Part shown: in pieces, positions 43,901 to 57,000 of the stretch
Position numbering within the stretch: the first letter of the stretch is position 1
How the letters are laid out: each line of letters begins with the position of its first letter
NCBI GenBank assembly: GCA_019054805.1
Contig: JAHQIY010000008.1
Coordinates: forward strand, 295,501 to 359,500
DNA from: Brachionus manjavacas
Lineage: Eukaryota > Rotifera > Eurotatoria > Ploima > Brachionidae
Length of the DNA: 64,000 nt
Direction: 5' to 3'
The notes under the pieces: generated by a model
What the model was told of the DNA's origin: nothing
Database searches by the model: none
The model's input: the letters and a program-made list of their open reading frames with translations, nothing else
Made by a program: the position numbers and the translations under genes

Positions 43901-46900
43901 ATGAAACAACTTGTAAAATGAACTTACTGCTAGTAAACTTATGTCTTCGTTCCAGTATGTAGGTCCGAATTTAGCCGTAATTGACATTACTTCTTGACTT
44001 GTTTGTATTAGATCACTCAAAAAAGTATTTCTAAATTTGGAATGAATCATTTCAGGAGAGAGTAATTCGAGTGTTCCTTGTCGACCAACATTAGTCGCTG
44101 TTTGCAGTGATGACAGAGATAATAAATGCGAAGTTTGCCAATTATTCCAATTGTACAAATCGTCAAGATCTGGCACACTCGATGATAAAATTACGCGCAA
44201 AGTTCCGTAAATAAAATCCTTAGGATATTTGTCCACATTAACACACACACCGAACTCATTTATTTGTCTATCAATGAATTTTCTAATGGCATACTTAGAC
44301 ATCCATGTCAGTGGAGTGGATAAAATTGCCTTTTGAATGGTCACATTTTGGCTCTTGGACACCTCGTATACAAACCTGGCTGCTTGGTTAAGAGCTGTAC
44401 CATTGAACACATCAAACCTGCACAAATTCCTAGCCCCGGACTCTGCCGAGCCTTTGCATATTATGATGGGATATGCGGCAACAAATGGTCTAAGCCTAGC
44501 GCTTATCTTTTCAATAACTCGATTTTCATGTTCATTCAGAGTCTCCGAATGAAACCAGTCTATCTGAGGCGGTAACAAATCATGCTCAGAATAGATCAGA
44601 GGATACAGCGATTTGTTATAGGTCAAGTCAAATAAGAATGGTGACTTGTCCGTAGTTGGATAGCCTGCTTTTGAAAGTTGAATTTCAAGAGGATGATGGT
44701 GGTGCGCAATGCAAGATCCGACCAAAACTGGTTGCTTAAAAATGGCCGCACATCGGATCCCCTTGATGGAAAAGCGTCCAAAACTTTCATCTCTCTTTAA
44801 GCACTCCTCAATGTCATTATCACTAAAACCGTGATGGCTTAAGCATTGAACATACTGATGCTTGGTCATGTAAAAATAGCCATCTGATATAAACAAAAAA
44901 GAGTCGGACACAAAACCAGTTCTTGTGATGAAAATGTTATCATTTAATTGGGCTGATTCCATGATGGCGCGAGAGTAGTGGGTTCGGCCGATTGGCGACA
45001 AAATGGCAAAATTAATTTTCTCATTCACATTCAAAAATTGCTGGTCAAATTCACCAAAAATGACAGGAAACTCAAAGCCATCATTGCGCATGAAACTAAT
45101 GTCGCGCAATTGGTTGTAGGCGCGCCACAATGACTCATAGTGACCAATTGTACCATTATTACCAATGGCTTGGATCACAACAGAGTTGTCTTTGACCAAA
45201 CCAAGCAAAACATTTCTGTCACTTTCGCCAGGCACTTTGACTCTTAAATCCGAATGATTTACAATTAAGTTTAGTAGATACTGGTATAAAATTTTGTGAG
45301 TGTTCCATGAAATTTCATACAGCTGTTCAGAGCATTCTTGTTTCAAGACGCCTAAATAGTCATAGTATTGAACGAATGAGGAGCCGCGCTTTTGATCCAA
45401 AAACCAAGGGTTGTACTCGTAAAAATGATCATCAATTGTTTTTGAAAAAAATTGTGCCAAATTGCGCCAGATGTCGCTTTTGAATTGGCACATTTTTAAG
45501 CTCAAATACTCATTTGTTTTTTCCAAAGCAATTAGATAGTAAAGTAATTCACAGCAATTGAAAACGCTTTGTTTATTATCTGTTAGTTCAAATAGTTTGG
45601 AAATGTGACCATGACTTTCATAGGTGCCACAAAATCTGTCAAATACACTCAAGTTTAACTGGCCATTGGTGAACAGCTCGTTCAGATCGTCGAGCATGTT
45701 TTCACTTATCAGACTTTGATGAAATAGGTTTTTAATAACAATCTTTATGTATTCAATTGTAAGGCGAGATATTTGACCAAATGATTTGTTAACAAAATCC
45801 TGGTCATATGCACCATTTGCCGGTGTATTGGACAAATTTAGCATTAGATTGCGAGCTTTATTGAACATTTGCTCGGCATTCAAATTCTCACACATTTGAT
45901 TGAATCCATCGAGGCGCTGTTTTAAGGCGTTTTGTTGTCTATTTTCCAAAGACAGCTGAGCTCGTCTGGCTATTGCTCTCACTTGGCATTCTTCACTTGC
46001 TTTCACTGAGAACATCTCGCGCTTTTTCTCTGATAAACTTATTCTGTCAGCTTCCAATTGTGGAACAATTAAATCTGAAACTTTTTTCTCCTCCTGTAAA
46101 TTCTCCTCCAGCTGAGGATTAATTATTTGAAAGCATTTCCTAATGATGTCCAAAGCCTCAGATTGATTTTGTCTAGTTGAACCATTAATTAAAAAAATTC
46201 CTCCGATCGAAAGCCAATGGTGTCTTGTGAAAATTTTTTCCACTTGACTTGTAGTGACCAATTCTTCTACTGACTGTAAAATTATTTTGTCTCTTTGCTT
46301 AAATCTTTTGGCCATCAAAAGCCTCTGTGCCAATTGCTGTAAATTCAAAATTTCACATGATAAATTAGTTAAGTGTTTTTTTAAAATTGATTTATAGCTA
46401 GCGATTGCCAATTTCTGGTCTTGACTCGATTTCACAACTTTTAAAGCCGCACTTAAATGAAATTTAAAATTTCAATACGAATGATTGTAGAATAAAAATA
46501 AAATTTCTCTGCAAAAAGGTATGCAATGGGATACGAGTAAAAAAGATTAAGCTTTATTTCCTAGTTTTTATTTATATTCACTATTAATCTAGCACTAAGA
46601 ACTGCACTATAAATTATACTGACTTATTCTTTATTTTTAGATAATATATTCACTCTTATTTACTTCAATATAATATTTTAAAACGAATTAGTTATTTATC
46701 CTTGTCTGCGATAACTCATAGAAGTACAATTAATAGATTTAATTAATTTACAGTCGAGTCTTGTTATAACGATGCTGATTATTATTTATTTATTTGTATA
46801 TCTGTACCGAGCTAGAGCTCCTTCAGATTAAAAAAAAAAAAAAAAAAAAGAATAAATAAAAATTAAAATAAAGTTAAATAAAATAAAATAAAAATAAAAA

Positions 46901-49900
46901 GTAAGAAAAAAATAGAGTTAAAATAATATAACTTAAAAAGTAGATAAATATTAAAATTAAAATTAGATAAATTTTGATAGAGAGTAACAGAATACATATT
47001 TTAATTATTTGACGATGCTGATTAATACGATATTCGCTTTATAACGATATTTTTTTTCATAATTTACATTCCCCAATATAATTACATGTTAAATTTCTTT
47101 GTTAATACGATGTTTCTTTAATACGCTATCTAATTAATACGATAGGTTTATTCAGAAAAAAACGTACAAATCAGTGCTAATTGATCGTTTTTAATACGAT
47201 ATTGATCTTTTAAACAAAAAAATAGAAGACCAATGAAATCCAGTTATAATTAAATATAATTAAATATTAATGTTAATTTAATTGCTTGTGTGTATATAAA
47301 GGTAATTTTATATACATATGGAATTGATGGACTCAATATTGAACACATTACCGAAGAAAAATATAAAGATAGACCCGAGAGGAAAAATGGTGTCAGAAGA
47401 GTAAGAATATCATTTCCAAAAGAAGTTGAGAACATTATTGGAAGCTTGTCAGGCCCTACAATAATGTATGGTTTAAAGTGTCTTGTGTCAATTGTTGGAC
47501 AAAAGCAGAAATGCTATTTTTGTGATGAAGAAGGGCACAACATAGCGAAATGCCCTGTCAAAGAAAAACTATGCGAAAAGTGTCATCAGAAAGGACACTT
47601 AACACAAAAATGCTCCATTGCTGAAAAGCTAAAGTCGCTTGAGAGGAAAAAGATTGACTACAATGATCTTTACATTGACCAAGAAGAAACCCAATCAATA
47701 ATTGAAGCTGACCTAAAAGACAATGATGAAAATCTGATGCCAAAAACGCCTGGATATCAGCCATCAAATCTCAATGACGTAATGTCAGAAATTAGTCCTC
47801 AAGACCTCAAAACTTCAGTGTTAGAAGACAGTTTGGTAAGCCATTTAAACGATCTTCTACCAATAAGTCAGAGACCTGTCAATGTCCTCTCAAATGATCA
47901 GAATGAGACTGAAGCTTTTTTCCAAACAAAAAATCAAATCAAGAGATTTCCCGAATCTGATCCAAATGAAAAAGAGCTCACCGAAAATGAATCAAAGAAA
48001 CCATTAGTTGTATTAGAAAATCAAAACGACAGTACCTTCGAGTCTGAATCAAACAGTTCAACAACTGAATGTTCAATTCAAGTAGATCAATCATCTAACA
48101 AAATTGGTCAGCAAACTGCCAGTCAAGAAAATTTAGAATGAACAAGAAGCTAAATAAATCAACTTTAAGAACAAAACCTCTTAATAAAACAAGGTTAGTA
48201 ATTACACACTGGAATTGTCTTCATTTACCTAGTAGGGTTCATCTCTTAGACAATTTTTTAGCTCAAAAATGTCCCGACATTGTTTTGCTCAATGAATTAA
48301 AGATAGATTTGAGTGAGGCAAATATTTATCTTGATTTTCAAAATTATCAGTTCTTAACAAAACCACGCAACAAGTACGGAGGAGGAGTAGCTATTTTAAT
48401 TAAAGAAGGAATCGAATTTATACAAGATTTTTCTTACGAGGAATTCAATTCCGAACTCCTTTGTATAAAAATGAACTTAGGAAAGAATAATGAACTGTTT
48501 GTATTTAGTCTTTATAATCCACCTAATGTGCTTCTGAACTTTGAGTTTTTTAAAACAGTAAATAAAACATGTAGAAACTACATTTTAGGTGGTGATCTAA
48601 ACGCTAGAACAAAGCAAATAGGCTGCGTAGGGGAAAATGAAAACGGGATAATATTAGAAAGAATAATCAACGAGCTAGACTTTTCAGTAATCAATGATAA
48701 GCATCCTACTTTCAATATTTTTAATAAGAATTACTTTGAAATTCTTGACCTTTTTTTAGTTTCATCTTCATTGATTGACAAAATTACCGACTTTAGTGTC
48801 TTAAATAGTCAAGACATGCTAGTGACCATTTCCCAATCGAAGCATCGATTTCTATGGGCTATCAATTAGAAAATAAATCAGCAGCTAAAAGGCTTAACTA
48901 TAAGAAAGCAAACTGGCAATTATTCCGCGAGATTTTAAATTCTCAAATAGTGAATGTCACTGAAAGTTCCCTCACAATAGATCAACTAAATGATGAAATA
49001 ACAGAAAAAATTATTTCTGCTTCACATAAAAGCATTCCATATCTTTCTCAGAAAATCTACAAAAAGAGTCTTCCGCCAAACATTGTTAATTTGATAAAAG
49101 AACGTAGGAAAGTAAGAAGAAATTACCAGAAAACTCGCTGTCAAAAGCTCAAGCAAAAATTTAATCAACTTACATCTGAGTTAAAGGCCTCTTTAAAAAA
49201 ATTCTGGAATCAAAATTGGTTTGATTTTATTGAGAAGATGGGAAAAAACCCACTGACAAGTAGACCTTTTTGGAAAAAAATAAATAAATTTAGAACAAAA
49301 AAGGATCAAATTTAATTCCTAAATTGATTTTAAATGAAAGGGAATTCAAAACTAATGAAGAAAAGGGAAAATGCTTTGGAGAACTCTTATCGTCAATATT
49401 TAGTCCTAATTCTGATTTAATCGATACTGAGAAAGATATCGAAATTCTAAATTCTAACTCTGTTTTCTTTAGGAATTATAACCAGTCTAATTTTAATGAT
49501 CCAATATGCTTAAATGAATTAATTATGGCTTTAAAGAGATTAAAAAATGAAGCGGCATCAGGACCTGACCAAATTCATAATTTAATGTTAAAAAACTTAC
49601 CTAGAAATTCATTAATAGAAATCATAGAACTTTTTAATTTAACTCTTCGAGAAGGTAGAGTCCCGAAAGCGTGGAAAACATCTTACATTACTATGATTCA
49701 AAAAAAGGCCTCTAGTTTACACGATCCTTTAAATTATAGACCAATTAGTATAACGAGTTGTTTAGGAAAGCTACTGGAACGCATAGTATATTCAAGATTA
49801 TACAATTTTTTAGAGCAAAATTCACTCCTTATCCAGGAGCAATCTGGATTTAGGAAACACCGGCGAACAGCAGATAATCTTTTCTTCTTAATTCAAAAAA

Positions 49901-51040
49901 TTGTGGAATCATTTAATAGAAAAAAGAGTTTGCGGCCTTTTTTTTGATATTTCTAAAGCCTTTGATAGGGTTTGGCATGAAGGTTTACTTTTTAAATTGA
50001 TTAAAATAAATCCACCTCATTACTTGACTAACTGGATAAAATCCTTTTTAGACTCTAAGACATTTAAGGTAAATGTGAATGACCATTTGAGCGAAGAATA
50101 TCAAATAACTGCAGGTGTTCCTCAAGGCTCAGTAATTAGTCCTCTTTTATTTAGTATATACATTAATGACATCCCTAAAAGAAACAAAACAAATAATGAA
50201 TACTCTCTGCTTTTTGCAGATGATCTAGTTACATTCTTCATTTATAAAAAAATAGGGAACCTAGAAAATAAGATCAATAAATACCTCAACGAATTAGAAC
50301 AATGGCTTATTAAGTGGAAAATGAAGATATCGGTTGAAAAGTCGTGTTCATTAGTCTTTTCTAGGTACAAAAAAGAGAGTGATAATCTTAACTTAAAAAT
50401 TTATGGAAACAGAATAGAGAGACAAAAAGAAATCAAGTTTCTTGGTATTAAATTTGATTCTAAATTAAACTTTAATATACTAGTAGATGAAATTAAAGAG
50501 CGCTGCAATAAAAGGCTAAATATTATTAAGATATTGTCAAACAAAAAATGGGGTCTTAATCAGAACACACTAGGAAATCTATATAAATCTTTAGTCGGAT
50601 CAATTTTAGACTATTCTTTTCCTTGCTTGAATTCATTTTCAGAAAATAATATCAAAAAACTACAAGCAATTCAGAATACAGCAGTCAGATCTATTCTTAA
50701 GTTAAAATATGAATCTCCCTCCAACATCGTACATCATGAGGCTTTTAATAAACTAAAATTACTAACAGTCTCGAATCGGCTTTTTGAATTGAGTGAGAGA
50801 TATGTTGGGACAGGACTGAGTCATTCTATTCCATTGGTTGTAAGACTGGTGAAGGAATACAAAGAAGGTTTCGAATCAAGATATATTGACTACCCAACTC
50901 CATTGTGTAATTGCTACCTTACTATTTCTTCTTTTTTTCCTGAAACTTGAACCAATTAAACATGAGCCACATGTAACAATCTTTTCCAATTTTATATATT
51001 CTTAATTTTCATTTATTTAGCTTATTTACTTTTTTTTTAA

Positions 51041-51071
<31 letters not shown>

Positions 51072-54000
51072 TCTTATTTTATTAACTTTAATTTTATTTT
51101 TATTTTATTTTATTTCATTTTTATTTTATTTTTTTAATTTTTAACTTATTCTGAAGGAGCTCTAGCTCGGTACAGAAAACAAATAAATAAATAAAAATAA
51201 TAACATATGTAAACAAAAAATGTCCACTCAAATTAAAAGAAAACCTTTGTCATTAGAAGAAAAACTTGAAATTTTGAATGATTTAAAAAAAAATAATCTC
51301 ACTGTCACAGAACTTGTGAAAAAATATAATAGACCTCAGAGTACTGTTTCTTCTATTCTTAACATAGATAAACTACGATTGTATTTTGCCCAAAAGAACG
51401 AAGACTGTTCTTTATTCATTGTCTAAAATGGATCAATTTTGTAGCGTCGATCAGTCTTTTCAAAGTAAAATTGATAAATATTTTTCCTTTTAATATATTT
51501 ATTATTTTTAAATAAACAATAATTCCTTTAAAAAAATTTATTTTCAATATTTTTCTTCCCATCCTTTAACATGCAAATTTGATTAATACGATATTCGTTT
51601 ATACGATGTCCTTTTTTTCCGCCCAAACACATCGTATTATCCAGACTCGACTGTAGGAAAAGTATAATTAAGGGTTGTGCCTAAAACGTGGAAAGCGGAA
51701 TGCGGAAATTTTTAAAAATTTCCATTATTCTCAAACATTGTGAGAGATATGACGCTATTATTAAAAAAATTTTCCTAAAAAAGACTACGTTTTACTAAAA
51801 AAGAAGAAAAATGAATTGAAACTTTTTTTTAATATTATTCATTTTGCCTTTTTTTGATATACTTTTTTATTTTGTTGTGAGTGTTTTACCGAAATAAATA
51901 AATCAAATCTACTAAAAATGGTTTTTAAATTAAAATTTGCTCTCATCGTCCTTGAGGTTTTTAAAATTTATTTTAAGATTATGATTTTTCAAATAAAAAA
52001 AAAGAAAAAAACCGTTAATTTTTTTTATTTAATTTTTTTTTTTGGTTTTGTTTTTCTTTTACTGAACTAAAGTACAGATTTTTACTGAATTTGTAGATAA
52101 AAATTATTTAGGCTCCTAAAATAAAAGAATGCAAGAAAAAAAAAATATTTAAAAGATCTATAAAAGATCAGGCTCAATATATTCATACTAGGTGCTCGCG
52201 ACTCTACGAAATTTCTAAGAATTCGGACTTTTCTCTTATTCTCATAACACCATAGGGATCAATTGTTCATTTTCATTCATGAACAATGATTTATTTTATT
52301 CAATTTATATTATAATTTCATTTTAATTTCTTACAGAGTTATTTAAAAGACACAACTCTCAAGTCAAGTCCAAGTCCAGACTTTAAAATATTTTTTTTTT
52401 CAAAAGTTTGAGTAAAAACTTTCATATTTTATTTTTTATCAAGATGAATATAATAACTAGCAATAATTATTTAAGTATTTTAAAATAATAAATTTTCTTA
52501 ATCTTGATGACTCGACGTTCCGAGATCCCAAAGTCAATTTTTTCTCCGGTTTTAAAAATTATTCAAATAATTGTTCCTTTTTTTCCATGAAGAGTAATTG
52601 TTCAGGAATTTTTCACGTTCAATAAATGTGAAGGGACAAATGAAATTTCTTCCGTGCCAGGAAATGATAATTTTGCGGTCCAAGGTGGCTATTATGGAAG
52701 CCAAGCGAGTGTTGGACTTTTAAAAAAAAATATATAAAAGTCGTTGCCTTGGACTCTTGAAAATTAAAAATTAAAAAAGTGTTCGGACCTGGACTTTAAT
52801 TTGGGACTTTTAAACAACTCTGATTTCTTTACTTTATACCCCTCTCAGTTCCTTTTTATTTTTTTTTCTTATTATTTGTACAATGAATTTTATAACACAG
52901 TTAACAATAATGTTACTATTTGACTCTTTAATCTTATCAGTCCTCTTATTTCTGTAATTTTCGTTTTTTAGCGCAATGTTACCATAGGCGATCTCCATGT
53001 AGACCGCCTCCGCAAGCTTGCTTATTATTATTATTGAGACTTCATTTTATATAAAATTTTTTAACAATTTTTTTATTTTTGAAATTTACCTGTATTAGTT
53101 ATAGAAAAAAAAATCAATTAAATAATTAATTATTTTAAAACAAGGATTAATCTATCAAAAAAATTTGCTAATTTTTCTTTATTGTAAACACTAAACAAAG
53201 ACATAATTTCATTATCTTTTTTAATTTCTGATTTTTCACGTGGATAAACTATGCCTCTATTAATTTTATCCATTGTATCAATTGTAAAATGTTTTACCTT
53301 AAGTCTATTTTTTCCTAAACATTTTAAATTTTATTACAAGAATAAAATATTTTAATAATAAATATTTAAATCTAAAGATTCTTACTTCCAAATGTCAATC
53401 GCTCGGTTTTCTTGTCTAATTACTTCGGTTCTCAGATCAGTTCCTAGTAGAGGTAAATATTGATTATAACCAGTTCCAAAAGCTTTGTAAACAGCTTGAC
53501 GATTATTTCGTTTTGACCAATCTAGTTGTAATTTTCCATTTAGTTGCAGACCACGAGCAGCAGCATACCATAGCATAACATCACGTTCATACCAGCACCT
53601 GTGTCTTCCTTGAGACACAAAATCAAGAGCACAAAGTGCTGAATTAGGCCGACCAACCAACATTAGGTCACGAAGATGAGCTGGATTGAGGTTCAAAATT
53701 TCGGGATGTGTAATTGAGAATACAACGGCGTCCTGTCCTTGTAAATCATTTAAAAAATCAGTTCCTGGTCCGCGTAAACGCAACACCAGCGGATGAATAG
53801 ACCCTCCTATTAAATCTTTAATTTTTTGTATTTCTTTCACTGCCAATTTGTTCAAAGGTGTCCATTCCTCAGGAAATTTTCGCCTTAGAATACAATTAGC
53901 TTTAATTTGATCTAAAGACATTTGGCCTAAATTTTCAAGGACATGTCTAGCTCTGTTTGCCTCATCACCCAGTAAAGTCATTGTTTCGGCACTGAATCCC

Positions 54001-57000
54001 AACAAATCTTCACTATCAACGCCTGGAACAACCGTTATCGTTATATCTCCGACAGTGCTATGACACGGAAAAGCTTTTTTAAAGCGTTCAACCAGATCAT
54101 CACTCAAATGATTATACTCAAATTTTTTCATTAAATAATTAACTGCTTCTACATCTCTGGGATCTGATGAATCTGGTCTGAATCCGACCCAGGACAAACG
54201 AGCAATTATTTGACCATCAATGTCTAATGAATCAGCTACTTTATCATAGTGACCGGACATGATTTGAAAAGCTCGCATGGTCCATGAATAGCGAACGTCC
54301 GGCGGTGGTGGTTCATCATCGTCACCTTTATACACGCCAAACATTTGAATTCTTAGAAATTAAAACATTATTTTTTTTAGCTTTACATTTGGGTGAATAT
54401 TTTTTACAAATATTAGTAGTAGAAGAAGCCTTGCAATGAGATGTGTGAATAGCTTGAATTAAATGTAAAAAAAAATAAAATAAATAATTCAAACAATCAT
54501 TTTTTTACTTCAAATTTAGATATTTAGTTTTGTATTTTAGTAGGTAAGAGAAATTGATTAATTTAAATTAAAATTATTTTCATTTTCAATAAATAGAACA
54601 ATTTTTCATTTCAAATGATTTAATTTTCTTTTCAAAATTCTTGTCCTTTTTTTTCTTGTCGAATTTCAAAATTCAACATATTTTAAATCAGACTTAATTA
54701 CTTAAAAAATCAAATTTATTTACAGTGCTGCTACATGGTTCTGAGGTAAATTAACGTACTTTTTTTAATAGAATTTTCAAAAAAAGATTTGAAAAAAAAA
54801 TATTTTCACTTTTCAAATCATCAAAAATAAATTTATCAAAATATACGTAAAATTACGTAAAAAATTATTTTTTGAGGTAAAAAAAAAAGTAAAAAAAAGA
54901 AAAAAACTGTAAATTTTTTTTATTCAATTAATTTCATTTCAATTTTTAAATTTTGTTGTTTTTTGTTTCTTTATTCTAGGTCCAGACCAGTCTCTATCTT
55001 ATTTGATTACTATTTCGATTACTTTTGGTTTTTAGAATTTATTTAGAGATATTCTTGATAAAAACAATGGCTGGGTTAAAATCCTTAGCAAATCACCTAA
55101 AAGCGAGAATGAAGTAGAAAAGGCGATTTTTGAATTCAAGAAATTTCTCACTCGATCGAGAAGAAAATAAAAAAGGAATTAAAGAATGAAGGATTTAAAT
55201 TTTAAATACCAGGTAATCGAAATAGTAATCAAACAAGATGGAGACTGGTCTGGACATTAAAAAATTACCAAAATAAACGTAAAATTACGTAAATCTACCT
55301 CAAAACCATGTATCGTAGCAACACTGCATATTATATTCTGTTTTAATTTATTAAAATTAAAAGCTTAAAATCTTTTTTTCATTACCATTTTTCTTTTTTG
55401 TCCTCCAATGCGTTATCAAAGTGAAAACATATCAAGGGAGAAAAATAAGATCATAAAACCGAATAGACTAAAAAAGACGAATCTAAATTTCATAAAACTC
55501 CATACTCTTTCTCTCTCTCTTTCTTTATATGTAAATGTTAATTTTAGTTTCCGTTTAAAGTTTGAGATTAAAGATTTAAAAGAGAAAATCTTCTTTCAAT
55601 TTTATTTAATAGTGTCAGGCTATTAAAGTATTCTTATTTTAATTTATTAAAAATAGAAAAATGGTAAAATAATTTTAATTTGAGAAAGGGGAATTTTGAA
55701 CTTTTCAATTGATCAATTCAAAGGGTTTATGTTTAGATAATAAAAGATTTCTTTGTAAAATGCTTTACATGTTATGTAGATAGAATAATTCAAAAAAAAT
55801 ATTTTCTCAATCTATTGATTAAAAAGATTTTTAAATTTAAATGAATTATCTAATTTGTTGTAAAGTTTATTTTGAAATTTTTTATTTAAAAAGTATTTTT
55901 ATCTAGCTTTTAAAATTAAGTTTAAAAATAAAAATTAAATATTAATGTCCAAATCAGTTATATATTGAAAAGATCCTTCTTTCCTCCCAATTTTTTTAAA
56001 TAAAAAAAAATTCAAAATAAAATTCACAACAAATGAGATAATACATTTAAATTTAAAAATCAATTTTATCAATTGATTGAGAAAATAATTTTTTTTAAAT
56101 ATTTTATTTTTTAATTCTACATGACATGTAAAGTATGATACATTAAAATTTTTTAAAACAAATTTAAAGATTAATTTAAAGATGCCGAGAATGACAAAAT
56201 GAATATTGGAAAAAAAACTTTTTTTTTTAAAAGCACGATTTTTTTTAATTCTTTATTATTCAAGGTTAATCAGCATGCTAGTGCCCTTTTTTTCCAAGAC
56301 TGATTAACACTTCATTTATCTAATTATTTAAATATTAAAATCCAAATTTTACACAAAGAAAAAAAAATTAAATTAAATTTTAACTGAATATTTTCATTTG
56401 AATTAAAAAATTTTGTACATCAAATCAAATTAAATAATTTACACGCTCTATTGTAAGTTAAATTTAAATTATTAAATACAGATATCTTGAGGTGATTAAA
56501 AGTTAAATTTTTTTTTTCAATAAGAAAATTATTAATTAATTTTGAAAAAACAAGATCATTCGTTTTCAAATTAAGATAAATATTAGAAAATTGTCAAATT
56601 TAAATTGCAGATTTGTTGCTTTATTTAAAAACATTGAAAATAATTATATTAAAAAAAAAATTAAAATTCTAGCAAAGAAAAGTTTATGATAAAATTCCAT
56701 ATTTTTTAAATGTAAAAAAGAGGATAGCCGCCTGTACTCTTGCAAATGATGAAATTACGCATTTAAAATATTTTGAGCGTTTTTTAAATTATGAAATTAG
56801 ATCGTAAATTTTTCTTTGCTTAAAATCTACATAAAATTTAATCAATATTTAAAAAAGTTATTAAACTAAATTTTAATAAATCAAATTAATGTTGTTGAAA
56901 ATTGAAAGCCTGAATAAAGAAATCTCCAACATTGATCTCTTGATTACAAAGCAATATATTAAAATTCAAGCATATTTTGCTGAATTACTAGACCTAAACA

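Larger units (their letters stand above)
40981..43927 (-). other. Giant gene intron between exons 2 and 3
   Basis: GTAAGT...TTATTTTTAG, 2.9 kb. It contains the long inverted repeat at 42427-43494 and the GC-rich island at 41841-41945. Otherwise it is AT-rich. The ORFs at 42377-42653 and 43327-43596 are mirror translations of the repeat arms, not genes. Confidence 0.7.
47290..51200 (+). mobile_element. Jockey-like LINE copy E, the most complete copy
   Basis: It contains most of ORF1, all of ORF2 and a 3' end (GAAGGAGCTCTAGCTCGGTA) followed by an AAATAAATAAATAAAA tail. It is inserted inside the pogo-like element in sense with respect to the plus strand, antisense to the giant gene. The 5' end is truncated within ORF1: no in-frame ATG precedes the conserved part. 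ACATATG near 47318 and 51204 might be a short target duplication, but I would not rely on it. Confidence 0.92.
46751..51653 (+). mobile_element. pogo-like DNA transposon, internally deleted, interrupted by two LINEs
   Basis: The left end CAGTCGAGTCTTGTTATAAC (46751) mirrors the right end ATTATCCAGACTCGACTG (ending 51653). Both ends are flanked by TA (46749-46750 and 51654-51655), the target duplication of the Tc1/mariner-pogo group. TAATACGATA-type words repeat inside both ends (about 47022, 47104, 47121, 47137, 47190, 51583), probable transposase-binding sites. The remaining gene piece is the HTH ORF at 51220. Removing LINE sequence at 46782-47011 and 47290-51200 leaves an element of under 1 kb, too short for a full transposase. 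Confidence 0.82.

Noticed and set aside
43874-46435. Reading the 853-codon ORF as a stand-alone gene
   Set aside because: It has no ATG start, its 5' side is a phase-matched acceptor and its 3' end runs through a perfect GTAAGT donor, so it fits better as an internal exon.
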